Positions 25,927 to 34,697 of a DNA stretch of 50,166 nucleotides are shown one piece after another (position 1 is the stretch's first letter; every line of letters starts with the position of its first letter). The notes below the pieces were generated by a model. It was not told the origin of the DNA, did no database searches, and was given only the letters and a program-made list of their open reading frames with translations. The stretch comes from Planctomycetota bacterium (GTDB taxonomy: Bacteria > Planctomycetota > UBA1135 > GCA-002748355). The stretch lies in NCBI GenBank assembly GCA_027021385.1, contig JALUUL010000025.1, positions 1 through 50,166 of the forward strand, given 5' to 3'. The position numbers and the translations under genes were made by a program.

Positions 25927-27350
25927 CGGCCTCCGTCCCCGAGATCGGCCTCCCGGGACTCCTTCCGGTTCTTCTGCCGCCCTTCCTGGCCGGAGCGGCC
26001 CTCCTCCGGCGCCTCGGGATCCGCCCGTCGGAAGCCCCCTACGCCTGGCCCGGCCTCGCCTGGATCCTCGGGGCCTTCCTCGCCGGCCTCGTCGAGACCT
26101 CGTGGCTCGCGGCCGGGGGATCGTCCCGGGAGAGCCTCGGGCCCGACCTCGTGCTCCTGGTGTGCGCCGCGGGCCTCCTCCTCGGGGGCGGACCGCGCCT
26201 TGGTCCGCTCCTCCCCTCCGAGAACCCCGCAAGGGGGGGACGGGTCTTTCCGGCGGTCTTCCTACTCGCCCTGGCGCTCTCCTTCCTCTTCGTGCTCCGC
26301 GGGACCCTGACGCCGATCGTCGTCGGGGACGAGGCGACCTTCTGGGCCCTGAAGGCGAAGGTCCTCTACCACGCCGGGGGATGGAACGAGGCCTTCCGCG
26401 AGGAGATGGCCGAACCGGGTTTCGTCCTGCAGAAGGACTATCCCTTCTGGAATCCCCTCCTCCAGCTCCGGGTCTTCGCGCGGGCCGGCGGCCTCACGCA
26501 GTTCGAGAACCGGATCCCGATCCAGTTGTTCCTTCCCGCCCTCCTCTGCGTCCTCGCCGAGATCCTGAGGGCGGCCGACTCGAAGGTCCTCGGCGCCCTC
26601 GGCATGCTGGCCTATGCGACGACCTGGCGGTTCGCGGTCCACTGCGGGGACGGGGGCGGGGACGGGATGGTGGCCGCCGGGCTCACGGTCGCCCTCCTCG
26701 GAGGGTTCGTCCTCGGGCGCGGAGACTCGAGAGGCGCTCCGCTGGCGGCGTTCGGAACGGCCTGCGCCCTCTACGCAAAGAACGAGGGCATGCTCTATCT
26801 CCTCGCTTTCGCCGCCGCCGCGACGCTCTTCCTCGTGATGCGGCGGCGAGGAGGAAGGAAGCCGCGGCCGTCCTCCCTCCTCTGGGTCCTTCTGCCGGCG
26901 GGACTCCTGGCGCTGCATTGGGGAACGAACGCGTGGTTCGGCTTCGAATCCCCGTGGACCCGACACGGCCTCGGAGGGCGCTTCGTCCGGCAGTTCGGGG
27001 AGAACGTCCTGCCGGTTCTCGCCCACTATCTCGGGATCCTGACCGATCCCCGGCACGCGGCCCTCGTCCCCCTCCTCGCGCTCCTCCTGCCGCCCCTGGT
27101 CCTGCGGGGACGGATCCGGGAGTCCGGGGCCGCAGTCCTTTGGCTCTTCCTGATCGCCGCCTTTCTCGGACAGGTCTGCGTGTTCATCGCGACACCGGCC
27201 GATCTGTCCTGGCACCTGGAGACCGCGGCCGATCGCCTCGCGTTCCATTTGAGTCCGCCCTCCTTCGCGCTCGCGATCCATCTCCTCGGCGCGAGGTTCC
27301 GGGACGGGGAGCGGCGGCCGCCGGTGGCGGAAAAGTTCCCGCGCCCCTAG
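25923..27350 (+). CDS. Polytopic membrane protein, GT-C glycosyltransferase-like
   Basis: A 475-residue protein with about ten hydrophobic segments. Near residues 133-145 it has VVGDEATFWALKAKVLYH, a membrane-proximal acidic motif in a loop after the first membrane segments, as in the GT-C fold (dolichyl-phosphate-mannose or lipid-linked sugar transferases). It starts with a GTG overlapping the 178-residue protein's stop. It may transfer sugars from a lipid donor, which would fit the PAP2 neighbour. Membership in a named family could not be established from sequence alone. The stop is followed by about 100 bp before the alpha/beta hydrolase gene. Confidence 0.65.
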   Translation: MTASVPEIGLPGLLPVLLPPFLAGAALLRRLGIRPSEAPYAWPGLAWILGAFLAGLVETSWLAAGGSSRESLGPDLVLLVCAAGLLLGGGPRLGPLLPSENPARGGRVFPAVFLLALALSFLFVLRGTLTPIVVGDEATFWALKAKVLYHAGGWNEAFREEMAEPGFVLQKDYPFWNPLLQLRVFARAGGLTQFENRIPIQLFLPALLCVLAEILRAADSKVLGALGMLAYATTWRFAVHCGDGGGDGMVAAGLTVALLGGFVLGRGDSRGAPLAAFGTACALYAKNEGMLYLLAFAAAATLFLVMRRRGGRKPRPSSLLWVLLPAGLLALHWGTNAWFGFESPWTRHGLGGRFVRQFGENVLPVLAHYLGILTDPRHAALVPLLALLLPPLVLRGRIRESGAAVLWLFLIAAFLGQVCVFIATPADLSWHLETAADRLAFHLSPPSFALAIHLLGARFRDGERRPPVAEKFPRP

Positions 27351-27353
27351 ACT
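27348..27353 (+). promoter_or_regulatory. Possible -10 element TAGACT
   Basis: TAGACT overlaps the preceding stop codon and lies about 97 bp before the alpha/beta hydrolase start. It is the same hexamer seen before other genes here; no -35 match is apparent. Confidence 0.2.
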
Positions 27354-27449
27354 CCGGGCGGTTTCCTTTCCGGCCCGGGGAGGATCGTGCTCGTTCGCGG
27401 CCCGCCCACGGCCTTACCCCCTGCGATTTCTCTTCACCTCGGAGGACCT

Positions 27450-28682
27450 ATGCTTTCCGTACGATTCTCGTTCCGCGCCCGCACCCTCATCGCCCTCTTA
27501 TTCCTGGCCCTCCCCGCCGGAACGCTCCATGCGCAGGCCCTCTACAAGGTCGGCTTCCGCGCCGCGAAGTTCCCCAACCCGACGAACTCCGGATCGAAGA
27601 GCCTGGACTGCACGCTTTATTACCCCGCCAGGACCCAAGGGAAGAACGCCGCGCTCCTTCCCCGGAAAGGGGGTTGGCCGGTCGTCGTCTTCCTGCACGG
27701 GTGGCGGAAGTACGGATACCACTACGTCGAGGTCGGCTTCGCCCTGGCCTCGAGCGGCTGGATCGCGGTCCTCTCCGACACGGCCCCGGCGAACCTGAAC
27801 CTCCAGATCCAGGACGGGAGGGCCCTCCATCCCGCCCTCGTCAAGGAGAACAAGACCTCGACCTCCTGGCTGGCCGGCGCCCTCGACACTTCGAACATGG
27901 CCCTCGCCGGCCATTCGACCGGTGCGACGAACCTCTTCTTCATCCTCGCGAACAACCCCGGCTATTCCTGTGGGGTCAGCTACGGCCCGTGGCTCGGCCT
28001 GGACCTGAAATACGGGCTCACGGTCATGCCGAAGGTCACCGCCCCGGTGCTGCTCCTCTCGGGAATGGGGGAGAAGATCACCCCCTGGAAGCCCCACGGG
28101 AAGGGGGCCTATGACCGCTTGACGGGTGTTCAGGGCCTGAAATGCCTCTTCGTCCTGGACAAGGACGGCGACCACTACAACATCGTCGCCTACGTGCTGC
28201 GGGGGAGGCCCGCGGACAAGCAGGTCTTCGAGACGACGCACCGGGCCGTCTCGGGTTTCCTCCGTTATGTCCAGGGCGGGGACGAGAAGGCGCTGGCCTC
28301 GGTCCTGGGCGGCACCGCGCGGAGGAGCGCGAAGTTCGGAGGCCTGTTCGCGACGAATCCCCGGCCCTTGTACTTCCAGAGCGGTTCGACCGCGATCGGA
28401 ACCGTCTCCCATCTGGAGGTCGTGGCTCTTCCCGGCCCCGCTCTCCATCTCTTCTCGATCCGGAAGGGCTCCCTGAAGACCTCCTGGGGTACCCTCCTGC
28501 TGAACCCCCTGTACCTCGGGTTCTTCGGACCGACCCCGGTCGGCGCCTCGGGCTGGTTCGATCTCTCGTTCCGCCTCCCGAACGACCCGAAACTCCGGGG
28601 GATGACCTTCTATTTCCAGGCGCTCGGCGCTTCGAAGGGGGGGCATCGGTTCTCGAACCCGACCGCGTTGCCAATACGCTGA
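27450..28682 (+). CDS. Secreted alpha/beta-hydrolase with C-terminal beta-rich module
   Basis: A 410-residue protein with a signal peptide (ALLFLALPAGTLHAQ, cleaved near Ala28-Gln29). The hydrolase core has VVVFLHGW (78-85, oxyanion region), the nucleophile elbow GHSTG (154-158, Ser156) and DGDHYN (239-244, candidate His242). This is the dienelactone-hydrolase/polyester-hydrolase-like arrangement, so it probably cleaves esters outside the cytoplasm. The usual acid residue is not obvious. From about residue 315 a separate module follows, with LKTSWGTLL, FRLPNDPKLRG and a terminal SNPTALPIR, homologous to the end of the secreted dehydrogenase. GGAGGA lies just before the ATG. Confidence 0.8.
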   Translation: MLSVRFSFRARTLIALLFLALPAGTLHAQALYKVGFRAAKFPNPTNSGSKSLDCTLYYPARTQGKNAALLPRKGGWPVVVFLHGWRKYGYHYVEVGFALASSGWIAVLSDTAPANLNLQIQDGRALHPALVKENKTSTSWLAGALDTSNMALAGHSTGATNLFFILANNPGYSCGVSYGPWLGLDLKYGLTVMPKVTAPVLLLSGMGEKITPWKPHGKGAYDRLTGVQGLKCLFVLDKDGDHYNIVAYVLRGRPADKQVFETTHRAVSGFLRYVQGGDEKALASVLGGTARRSAKFGGLFATNPRPLYFQSGSTAIGTVSHLEVVALPGPALHLFSIRKGSLKTSWGTLLLNPLYLGFFGPTPVGASGWFDLSFRLPNDPKLRGMTFYFQALGASKGGHRFSNPTALPIR

Positions 28683-28726
28683 TCCGGGAGCGCCGCCGGA
28701 GTCCGGGGGGGCGCGGGAGGATACGA

Positions 28727-30247
28727 ATGGGATCGGGTAAGAAGGAATCGAGAGGCGGGCCCGCCGTCCTGGCGCTCGTTCTCCTGTGTTCCGCGGGTGG
28801 AACGGGGCGCGCCCTCCCCCCGGGAGGGGCCGAAGGGGGAGGGGCCCAGGCCGCCGCCCCCGCCCGCCGGGAACTCGATCCCCCGATCGCCGTGCGTGTC
28901 GATCCGCGGGTCGAACTCCTGAGCCTCGTCTTCCGACTCGCGGGGAGCCCCGAGTATCGAAGAGCCCGCCTGGAAGCCTACGCGGCGGAAGCCGACCGCT
29001 TCTTCGAGGGCATGAGGGAGCACGAGGCCGTGAAGCAGGCGCGGGAACTCCGGCGCCGGGCGGGGATCGGATACGACGCGGTCGCGAGCTTCGCCGTCCA
29101 TCTCCTTCCTCCGGACCCCTCGGGGAAGTGGAAGGAGGACGCGCGCGCGGGGCGTTGGCCCCGCCTCCCGTCCGGGGAGGAGGAACGGCCGAGGAGCCTC
29201 GAAGCGCGATGGACCGCGAAGGCCGCGGCGGACTTCGCGGCCGCGTTGCGCGATTTCGTCGCGAAGAGCCGCTTCGTCCGTTTCTTCTCCGCCCAGGAAG
29301 AGCTCTACGAGGAGGCCGAGTCGAGGATGCAGGACCTCCTGGGTCGTTCGTTGCGCCTGGAATGGTTCGATCGGTTCTTCGGGCCGCGTCCCTCGAAGAC
29401 CTTCCATCTCGAACTCGCCCTCCTGAACGGGGGGTTGTGCTTCGGGCCCAGGGTCGCGCTTCCCGGCGGGGAGGAACTGCATTGCGTGCTCGGGGTCTGG
29501 CTCCGGGACGACCGGGGACGCCCCCGTTTCGATGAGACCGTCCTTCCGACCGTCGTGCACGAGTTCTGCCATTCGTACTGCAACCCGAGGATCGACGCGC
29601 ACCGCGCCCTCCTCGAGGGACCGGGGCGCCGCCTCTGGAAGCTCTCGGCCGCGGGAATGCGCCGGCAGGCCTACAAGACCTGGGAGACGATGCTGAAGGA
29701 GACCCTCGTCCGGGGCTGCGTCGTGCGCTGGGTCGCCCGGACCCGGGGGCCGGCCGCGGCCGGGAAGGAATGCGAACGGCAGCGGGCCCTCGGATTCGAA
29801 TGGTTGGGGGAGGTCGCCGACCTCCTGGCCGCGTACGAATCCCGGGAGGAGCGCGGGAAGACCCTGGACGGGATCATGCCTCGTTTCGCGGAGGTCCTCT
29901 CGAAGGAGGCGGAGAGGCTCGAGGCCTTCGAGGCCCTCCGCCCGAAGGTCCTGCGGATGTCCCCGGCCCCGGGAGCCCGGACGGACTCCTCCGTCACCGA
30001 GATCCGGGTCTGGTTCGACCGGCCGATGAAGCGGGGTTCCTGGTCGGTCATGAAGACGGACCGGCCCTTTCCAAAGGTCGCCGGGCGGCCGAGCTTCGAG
30101 GAGGACGGGCGCTGCTTCGTCCTTCCGGTCCGCCTGAGGCCTGAGACCTCCTATGAACTCTGGTTCAACCGGGGACGAGCCCTCGGCTTCCGGTCGGCGG
30201 AGGGCGCTCCGCTCCGGCCGGTCCGGCTGCGCTTCCGGACGCGCTGA
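28727..30247 (+). CDS. Secreted DUF4932-type metallopeptidase with C-terminal Ig-like domain
   Basis: A 506-residue protein with a short signal-like N-terminus (AVLALVLLCSAGGTG). HEFCH at 278-282 is an HExxH zinc site and KETLVRG (Glu325 region) supplies a downstream acidic residue, matching DUF4932-type putative metallopeptidases. The preceding region is helical, with conserved blocks around VRFFSAQEELYEE. The last ~110 residues (SPAPGARTDSSVTEIRVWFDRPMKRGSWSV) resemble a Big_5-type Ig-like domain. Proteolysis of an exported substrate is likely, but the target is unknown. GGGAGG precedes the ATG. It is the second secreted HExxH protein in this window. Confidence 0.8.
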   Translation: MGSGKKESRGGPAVLALVLLCSAGGTGRALPPGGAEGGGAQAAAPARRELDPPIAVRVDPRVELLSLVFRLAGSPEYRRARLEAYAAEADRFFEGMREHEAVKQARELRRRAGIGYDAVASFAVHLLPPDPSGKWKEDARAGRWPRLPSGEEERPRSLEARWTAKAAADFAAALRDFVAKSRFVRFFSAQEELYEEAESRMQDLLGRSLRLEWFDRFFGPRPSKTFHLELALLNGGLCFGPRVALPGGEELHCVLGVWLRDDRGRPRFDETVLPTVVHEFCHSYCNPRIDAHRALLEGPGRRLWKLSAAGMRRQAYKTWETMLKETLVRGCVVRWVARTRGPAAAGKECERQRALGFEWLGEVADLLAAYESREERGKTLDGIMPRFAEVLSKEAERLEAFEALRPKVLRMSPAPGARTDSSVTEIRVWFDRPMKRGSWSVMKTDRPFPKVAGRPSFEEDGRCFVLPVRLRPETSYELWFNRGRALGFRSAEGAPLRPVRLRFRTR

Positions 30248-30362
30248 AGGTCGGGTTCCGGTCCCGGACGCGGCCCTCCTTGGGGGGCTTCCGTACGGGT
30301 CCGTCCCGGTTCCGTCTTGGGTTCCGCCCTTCTTCGAAGGGCCGGCGGGGATCCCGTTTCGC

Positions 30363-30368
30363 TAGAGT
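30363..30368 (+). promoter_or_regulatory. Possible -10 element TAGAGT
   Basis: TAGAGT lies 42 bp before the DUF1080 gene start and resembles the TAGRGT-type -10 of GC-rich bacteria. No convincing -35 is seen. Confidence 0.25.
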
Positions 30369-30410
30369 GGGTCCGCCTTCGATGCCCGTTGGATCTACCG
30401 AGGAGGTCCC

Positions 30411-31829
30411 TTGTTCCCGTTCTCGTTCCCCGGATCGTCCCTTCTCCTCCTCCCGCTGATCTTCCTTCCCCATCCCCAGGAGGGGGGAGGCCTCGCGGCC
30501 GGGGGGATGCGATCCCTCTTCGACGGGAAGAGCCTCGAGGGCTGGACCGATCGGGGCGGGCGCTACGACGGAGAGGCCCGCTGGAGCGTCGAGGACGGGG
30601 CGATCGTCGGGCGTCAGGGAGAGGGGCGCCGGGGGGGGCTCCTCTACACGGTCGAGAGCTTCGAGAGCTTCGACTTCTCCTGCGAGTGCCGGACCGAGGC
30701 CCCCTTCGACAGCGGGATCTTCTTGAACATGGTCCCCGGGGCCCGGGGACTCCAAGTGACCCTCGACGACCGCCCCGGCGGGGAGATCGCGGGGATCTAT
30801 TCCGACGGCTGGCTCCGCCACAACCCCTCGGGGAAGAAGGCGTGGAAGGCGGGAGCCTGGAACCGGATCGAGATCCGGCGGACCGGCCTGCGGCCGCACC
30901 TCCGCGTCCGGATCAACGGCGTGCTCGTTCTCGACTGGGTGCAGGAGGGGAAGCTCGAGGGTTTCGCCCGCGAGGGCCGGATCGGGCTCCAGGTCCACCC
31001 CGGTCGGATCGGCAGGCCCGAGGCCGCGGTCCGGTTCCGGAAGCTGAAGATCCGCGAACTCCCGACCGTGGACGAGGACCTGTTCCTCGTCGACGGGAAG
31101 GGCTTTCTCGTGCCGACGGCCGAGGCCGAGAGGCTCGGCTGGCGGCCGCTCTTCGACGGGAAGAGTCTCTCAGGCTTCGAGGCGGTTCCGGGCGGATCCG
31201 GCGAGAAGGTGAAGGGATACCGGGTCGAGGGGGGGCTTCTCCTCTTTCCGAAGGAGGGACCGGGGGGCTATCTCCGGACCGTCGAGGACTTCGAGGATTT
31301 CGAGCTGCTCCTCGAGTTCCGGACGGCCTTCATGGCGAACAGCGGAGTCTTCCTCCGGGCCGCCAGGGACGGGAGCAACCCGGCCTTCTCGGGCTGCGAG
31401 ATCCAGATCCTCGACGATTTCAACTGGGAGAGGGTCACGAAGAGCCGCTTGAAACCCTGGCAGTTCACGGGCTCCCTCTATGGTTCGGTGCCCCCCGGGG
31501 ACCGCGGCGCGCTCAGGCCTCTCGGGCGCTGGAACCTCTTCCGCATCCGTTTCCGCGGGAGCCGGCTCCGCACCGAGTTGAACGGCCGCCTGCTCTACGA
31601 CGTCGATACCTTGAGGGTGCCCGGGAAGCCCTTCGCGGAGAGGGCGAAGCGGGGCTTTCTCGGCCTCCAACGGCATGCTCCCCGGGAGGTCCGCGACGAG
31701 ATCTACGCGGCCTTCCGGAACCTCTGGGTCCGCCCCCTGAAAAGGGCGGAGGTTCGGGGTAAGGGGGACCGCGGGCGGGAAGGAGGGGAGGAAGGCTCCG
31801 GCGCGGAGCGGAGGAAGGGGGGGGAATGA
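30411..31829 (+). CDS. Secreted tandem DUF1080 (3-keto-disaccharide hydrolase-type) protein
   Basis: A 472-residue protein with a signal peptide (SSLLLLPLIFLPHPQ) and two DUF1080 domains, about residues 34-220 and 243-460. Each begins with the family's SLFDGKSLEGW / PLFDGKSLSGF signature and has the later sandwich blocks (DSGIFLNM, NSGVFLRA; EIQILDDFNWERVTKSR). DUF1080 proteins adopt a concanavalin-like fold, and some cleave 3-keto-glycosides. Two copies on one chain are unusual. The start is TTG, supported by AGGAGG at 30401-30406 four bases upstream and by the signal peptide. Its ATGA overlap with the Gfo/Idh/MocA gene suggests the pathway: oxidise a sugar at C3, then hydrolyse it. Confidence 0.9.
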   Translation: MFPFSFPGSSLLLLPLIFLPHPQEGGGLAAGGMRSLFDGKSLEGWTDRGGRYDGEARWSVEDGAIVGRQGEGRRGGLLYTVESFESFDFSCECRTEAPFDSGIFLNMVPGARGLQVTLDDRPGGEIAGIYSDGWLRHNPSGKKAWKAGAWNRIEIRRTGLRPHLRVRINGVLVLDWVQEGKLEGFAREGRIGLQVHPGRIGRPEAAVRFRKLKIRELPTVDEDLFLVDGKGFLVPTAEAERLGWRPLFDGKSLSGFEAVPGGSGEKVKGYRVEGGLLLFPKEGPGGYLRTVEDFEDFELLLEFRTAFMANSGVFLRAARDGSNPAFSGCEIQILDDFNWERVTKSRLKPWQFTGSLYGSVPPGDRGALRPLGRWNLFRIRFRGSRLRTELNGRLLYDVDTLRVPGKPFAERAKRGFLGLQRHAPREVRDEIYAAFRNLWVRPLKRAEVRGKGDRGREGGEEGSGAERRKGGE

Positions 31830-33157
31830 AGGGCGCGATGCCGCATCGACCCGCCGCCTTCGACCGCAGGACCCTGCTGACCGGTGCCGCGGGGGCGGGG
31901 GGCATGTTCCTTCTCGGGGTCCCGGGCTGCCGGGGTCTCGAACGACCCCTGCCTCCCCGCCGGAAGCCGAGGGATCCGGATTCGAAGCTCCGGATCGGCG
32001 TCGTCGGCGTCGGAGGGAGGGGAGGGGCGAATCTCCGGGCCGTCCGGGGGGAGCGGATCGCGGCGCTCTGCGACGTGGACGCGCGCAGGCTCGAAAAGGC
32101 GGCCCGCGCCTTCCCGAAGGCGCGCCGCTTCGCCGACTACCGGCGCATGCTCGCGGAGGTCCCTCTCGACGCCGTCGACGTCAGCACGCCGGATCATCTC
32201 CACGAACCCGTGGCCCTGGCCGCCCTCTGGAAGGGGCTCGACGTCTACCTGGAGAAGCCCCTCGCCCATGCCCCCGCGGAGGCCCGCAGGCTGAGGCTCC
32301 TGGCCGAGAGAACGGGAGCCGTCACGCAGATGGGGATCCAGATCCACGCGGGGGAGAACTACCGCCGCACGGTCGAATGGGTCCGCAGCGGCGTGATCGG
32401 CCCGATCACCGAGGTGCACGTCTTCTGCGACAAGTCCTGGACGGGGCATGGACGGAGACTGGTCCGCCGGCCGCGGCCTCCCTGGCTCGAATGGGACCTC
32501 TGGCTCGGGCCCGCCCGCGCGCGGCCCTACGTCGAGGGTCTCCATCCCGCGAACTGGAGGCGCTACTGGGACTTCGGGACCGGCACCCTGGGAGACATGG
32601 GTTGCCACTATCTCGACCTCGCGCATTGGGCTCTCGATCTCGGGGTTCCGAAGCGGATCGAGGCCGAGGGGCCCGACCCGGAGGAGGGGGCCGCCCCCCC
32701 CTGGCTCCACGCGCGCTGGGGGCACGCGGCCCGGAGCGGGGCCCCGGGGGTGAGCGTGCATTGGTACGACGGAGGAAAACGTCCCGAGGCCCTCGCCCGG
32801 ATCGGGATGGACTCCTGGAGGAACGGGGTCCTCTTCCTCGGCCAGGAGGGCTGGATCCTCGCCGACTACGGGCGGCGCCTCCTCGGGCCGAAGGCTCGGT
32901 TCCGGAACTGGAAGCCCCCGGAACCGAGCATCCCCCCCTCGATCGGACATCACCGGGAATGGATCGCGGCCTGCAAGGCCAGGACCCGCACGACCTGCGA
33001 CTTCTCGTACTCCGCTCCCCTCAGCGAGACCGTCCTCCTCGCGACCGTGGCCTACCGGCTCGGGCGCGCTCTCGACTACGACCCGATCCGCGGAACCGTC
33101 CTCGGGGGCCCCGAGGCCGCCGCCCTCTGCGATCCTCCGCACCGTCCGGGGTTTTAG
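31826..33157 (+). CDS. TAT-exported Gfo/Idh/MocA-family sugar oxidoreductase
   Basis: A 443-residue protein. The N-terminus has a twin-arginine-type signal (FDRRTLLTGAAGAGG, Arg14-Arg15). The NAD(P)-binding Rossmann part carries GVVGVGGRGG (about 58-67), then LCDVD, and the family motif VYLEKPLAH where the Lys is catalytic in many relatives. The C-terminal half is the Gfo/Idh/MocA dimerisation/substrate domain (TGTLGDMGCHYLDLAHWAL). It probably oxidises or reduces a sugar or cyclitol with a nicotinamide cofactor, perhaps making a 3-keto glycoside for the overlapping DUF1080 protein. The cofactor supply of an exported enzyme is unclear; some relatives keep the cofactor tightly bound. Confidence 0.9.
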   Translation: MKGAMPHRPAAFDRRTLLTGAAGAGGMFLLGVPGCRGLERPLPPRRKPRDPDSKLRIGVVGVGGRGGANLRAVRGERIAALCDVDARRLEKAARAFPKARRFADYRRMLAEVPLDAVDVSTPDHLHEPVALAALWKGLDVYLEKPLAHAPAEARRLRLLAERTGAVTQMGIQIHAGENYRRTVEWVRSGVIGPITEVHVFCDKSWTGHGRRLVRRPRPPWLEWDLWLGPARARPYVEGLHPANWRRYWDFGTGTLGDMGCHYLDLAHWALDLGVPKRIEAEGPDPEEGAAPPWLHARWGHAARSGAPGVSVHWYDGGKRPEALARIGMDSWRNGVLFLGQEGWILADYGRRLLGPKARFRNWKPPEPSIPPSIGHHREWIAACKARTRTTCDFSYSAPLSETVLLATVAYRLGRALDYDPIRGTVLGGPEAAALCDPPHRPGF

Positions 33158-33191
33158 CCCTTCCCCCCGGACGGCGGAGAGGAGGCGGCGG

Positions 33192-34517
33192 TCAGCGGAT
33201 CAGGATCGACCCGACGCGGGTCGTGATCATGCCGGTCGTGTTGGCCTTCGGATCCAGGAGGGCGAACTGGACGTCGAGGTTGGCCTTCGAGAGGGAGGAG
33301 GCGATCGGGAGGGGGAGACTCAGCTTGCCGCCCTTGGGGACGAGGATCGGGAAGCTCAGGAGCGGGGCGAGGCCGAGTTCGCATTTCCCCATTCCGAGGA
33401 AGCCGAGGGGGATCGGTTTCGGAAGGGCGCCGTGCGTTCCGAGGAGGAAGAGACCCGCCGTATTGGCCGGGGCCAGGAGGATCAGGCCGTAGGAGAGGTT
33501 CCCGAGGTAGGGGACCGAGTTCCCGTACATCCAGGGCTCGGGTTGGAAGCTCGGGGCGCAGGCGTAGCCGAAACGGAAGAGGCGCGGGGCGCGCCGGACG
33601 TCGATGCCGGTCAGCGGGAAGCTGAATCCCCCGAACAGGGCCTTGTAGAGCTTACCGTTCCTATAGGTCACGACCCCGTAGTTCAGGCGTCCCTTGCCGA
33701 GGATGACGAGGTCTCCGGTCCTCGGATCCTCGACCGCCTTCGTCCCCCCCCAGAAGAGGGCGGAACTCACGTTGATCTTCTGCAGGAGCTTGCCGGTCCT
33801 CGGATCGACCCTGGAGACGTCGGTCGTGAGCCTGTTGTCCCGGTCGACGACGAACACGTTCCCGTCCCCGGCCATCGTGATCCCCTGGATCCTTGTCGGG
33901 AACGGGTACTTGGGAGAGTAGAGCAGCTTCCACTTGGAGGCGTTCTTCGGGTCCTGCAGGTCGAAGCGGTGGAGGGACTGGGATCCGTTGCCCGAGGACA
34001 CGAGGTTCACGTAGGCGTAGCGGCCGTCGGTATCCATCGCGGGCCAGCGGTTCGTGTGCTTGAGGACGGTCGTCGGGTTCCCGCCCGCCACGGGGAGCCA
34101 GGCGATGCGGGAGGAGGTCAGGATGAGGAGGCGGTCTCCGACGACGCGCAGATCCTCGATCCTAAGGTCCCCGGTCAGGGCGGACCGGTTGAGCTTGGTC
34201 GCCTTGAAGACCCGCCCGGTGCCGGCGAGGATCCGGTAGACGTTCGGGGTGACCTGCGGGGTGGCCGCGCTGCCGTCGGTTCCGACGTACCAGGCGGTCG
34301 GGTTGTAGGGGTCCTGGACGATCGCGTGGGCGAGCTTGAGGTCTCCGGAGACGCCGAGGAGGGCTTTGGCCGTGCCGAGAACCGGGTCGATCAGGAAGAT
34401 CCCTCCCCCGGATCCCTTCACCGAAGGACCGACGGCGAGGATGTCCTGCTCGCGGTTCTGGGCGGAGAGGACGGCGGAGCAGAGGATGAGCGCGCAGAGG
34501 GAGCGGAGGAAAGTCAT
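33192..34517 (-). CDS. Secreted beta-propeller-like protein with shared C-terminal module
   Basis: A 441-residue protein with a signal peptide (LCALILCSAVLSAQ). Residues 30-320 contain repeated strand patterns such as RYAYVNLVSSG, GNVFVVDRDNRLT and GDLVILGKGRLNYG, consistent with a beta propeller (NHL/YVTN-like). No catalytic motif was seen. Residues from about 330 to the end form a module (NSVPYLGNLSYGLILLAP, GSILIR at the terminus) like that of the secreted dehydrogenase and hydrolase. It is convergent with the Gfo/Idh/MocA gene (34 bp between stops) and is downstream of gyrA, with its own putative promoter region. Confidence 0.7.
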   Translation of the reverse strand: MTFLRSLCALILCSAVLSAQNREQDILAVGPSVKGSGGGIFLIDPVLGTAKALLGVSGDLKLAHAIVQDPYNPTAWYVGTDGSAATPQVTPNVYRILAGTGRVFKATKLNRSALTGDLRIEDLRVVGDRLLILTSSRIAWLPVAGGNPTTVLKHTNRWPAMDTDGRYAYVNLVSSGNGSQSLHRFDLQDPKNASKWKLLYSPKYPFPTRIQGITMAGDGNVFVVDRDNRLTTDVSRVDPRTGKLLQKINVSSALFWGGTKAVEDPRTGDLVILGKGRLNYGVVTYRNGKLYKALFGGFSFPLTGIDVRRAPRLFRFGYACAPSFQPEPWMYGNSVPYLGNLSYGLILLAPANTAGLFLLGTHGALPKPIPLGFLGMGKCELGLAPLLSFPILVPKGGKLSLPLPIASSLSKANLDVQFALLDPKANTTGMITTRVGSILIR

Positions 34518-34567
34518 CGAGGCACCTTGAGGGTCTTGCGGGACGGCGGGGGAAATCCCGCGGGAGA

Positions 34568-34573
34568 GTCTAA
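34568..34573 (-). promoter_or_regulatory. Possible -10 element TAGACT (minus strand)
   Basis: Minus-strand TAGACT lies 50 bp upstream of the propeller-like gene start. It is a further instance of the recurring TAGACT hexamer. The hexamer 17 bp upstream is GACTCC, a poor -35. Confidence 0.25.
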
Positions 34574-34616
34574 CGGATGGTCCCTTCGGGGGAGTCGCCC
34601 CGCTGGTCCCGGCTGA

Positions 34617-34641
34617 TAAGTACGCCCGGATGGAGGGCTTA
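34617..34641 (-). promoter_or_regulatory. TAAG-N17-CTTA inverted element (weak copy)
   Basis: TAAG (34617-34620) and CTTA (34638-34641) are separated by exactly 17 bp, the spacing seen at 4151-4175 and 37328-37352. The flanks are less palindromic than in those copies. It lies 100 bp upstream of the propeller-like gene, between it and the end of gyrA. Confidence 0.4.
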
Positions 34642-34697
34642 GGTTCGCCTTCATCTCCGCTCGATGTCGGGAGGAAGGCGTTCCCGAGGTCACCCGC

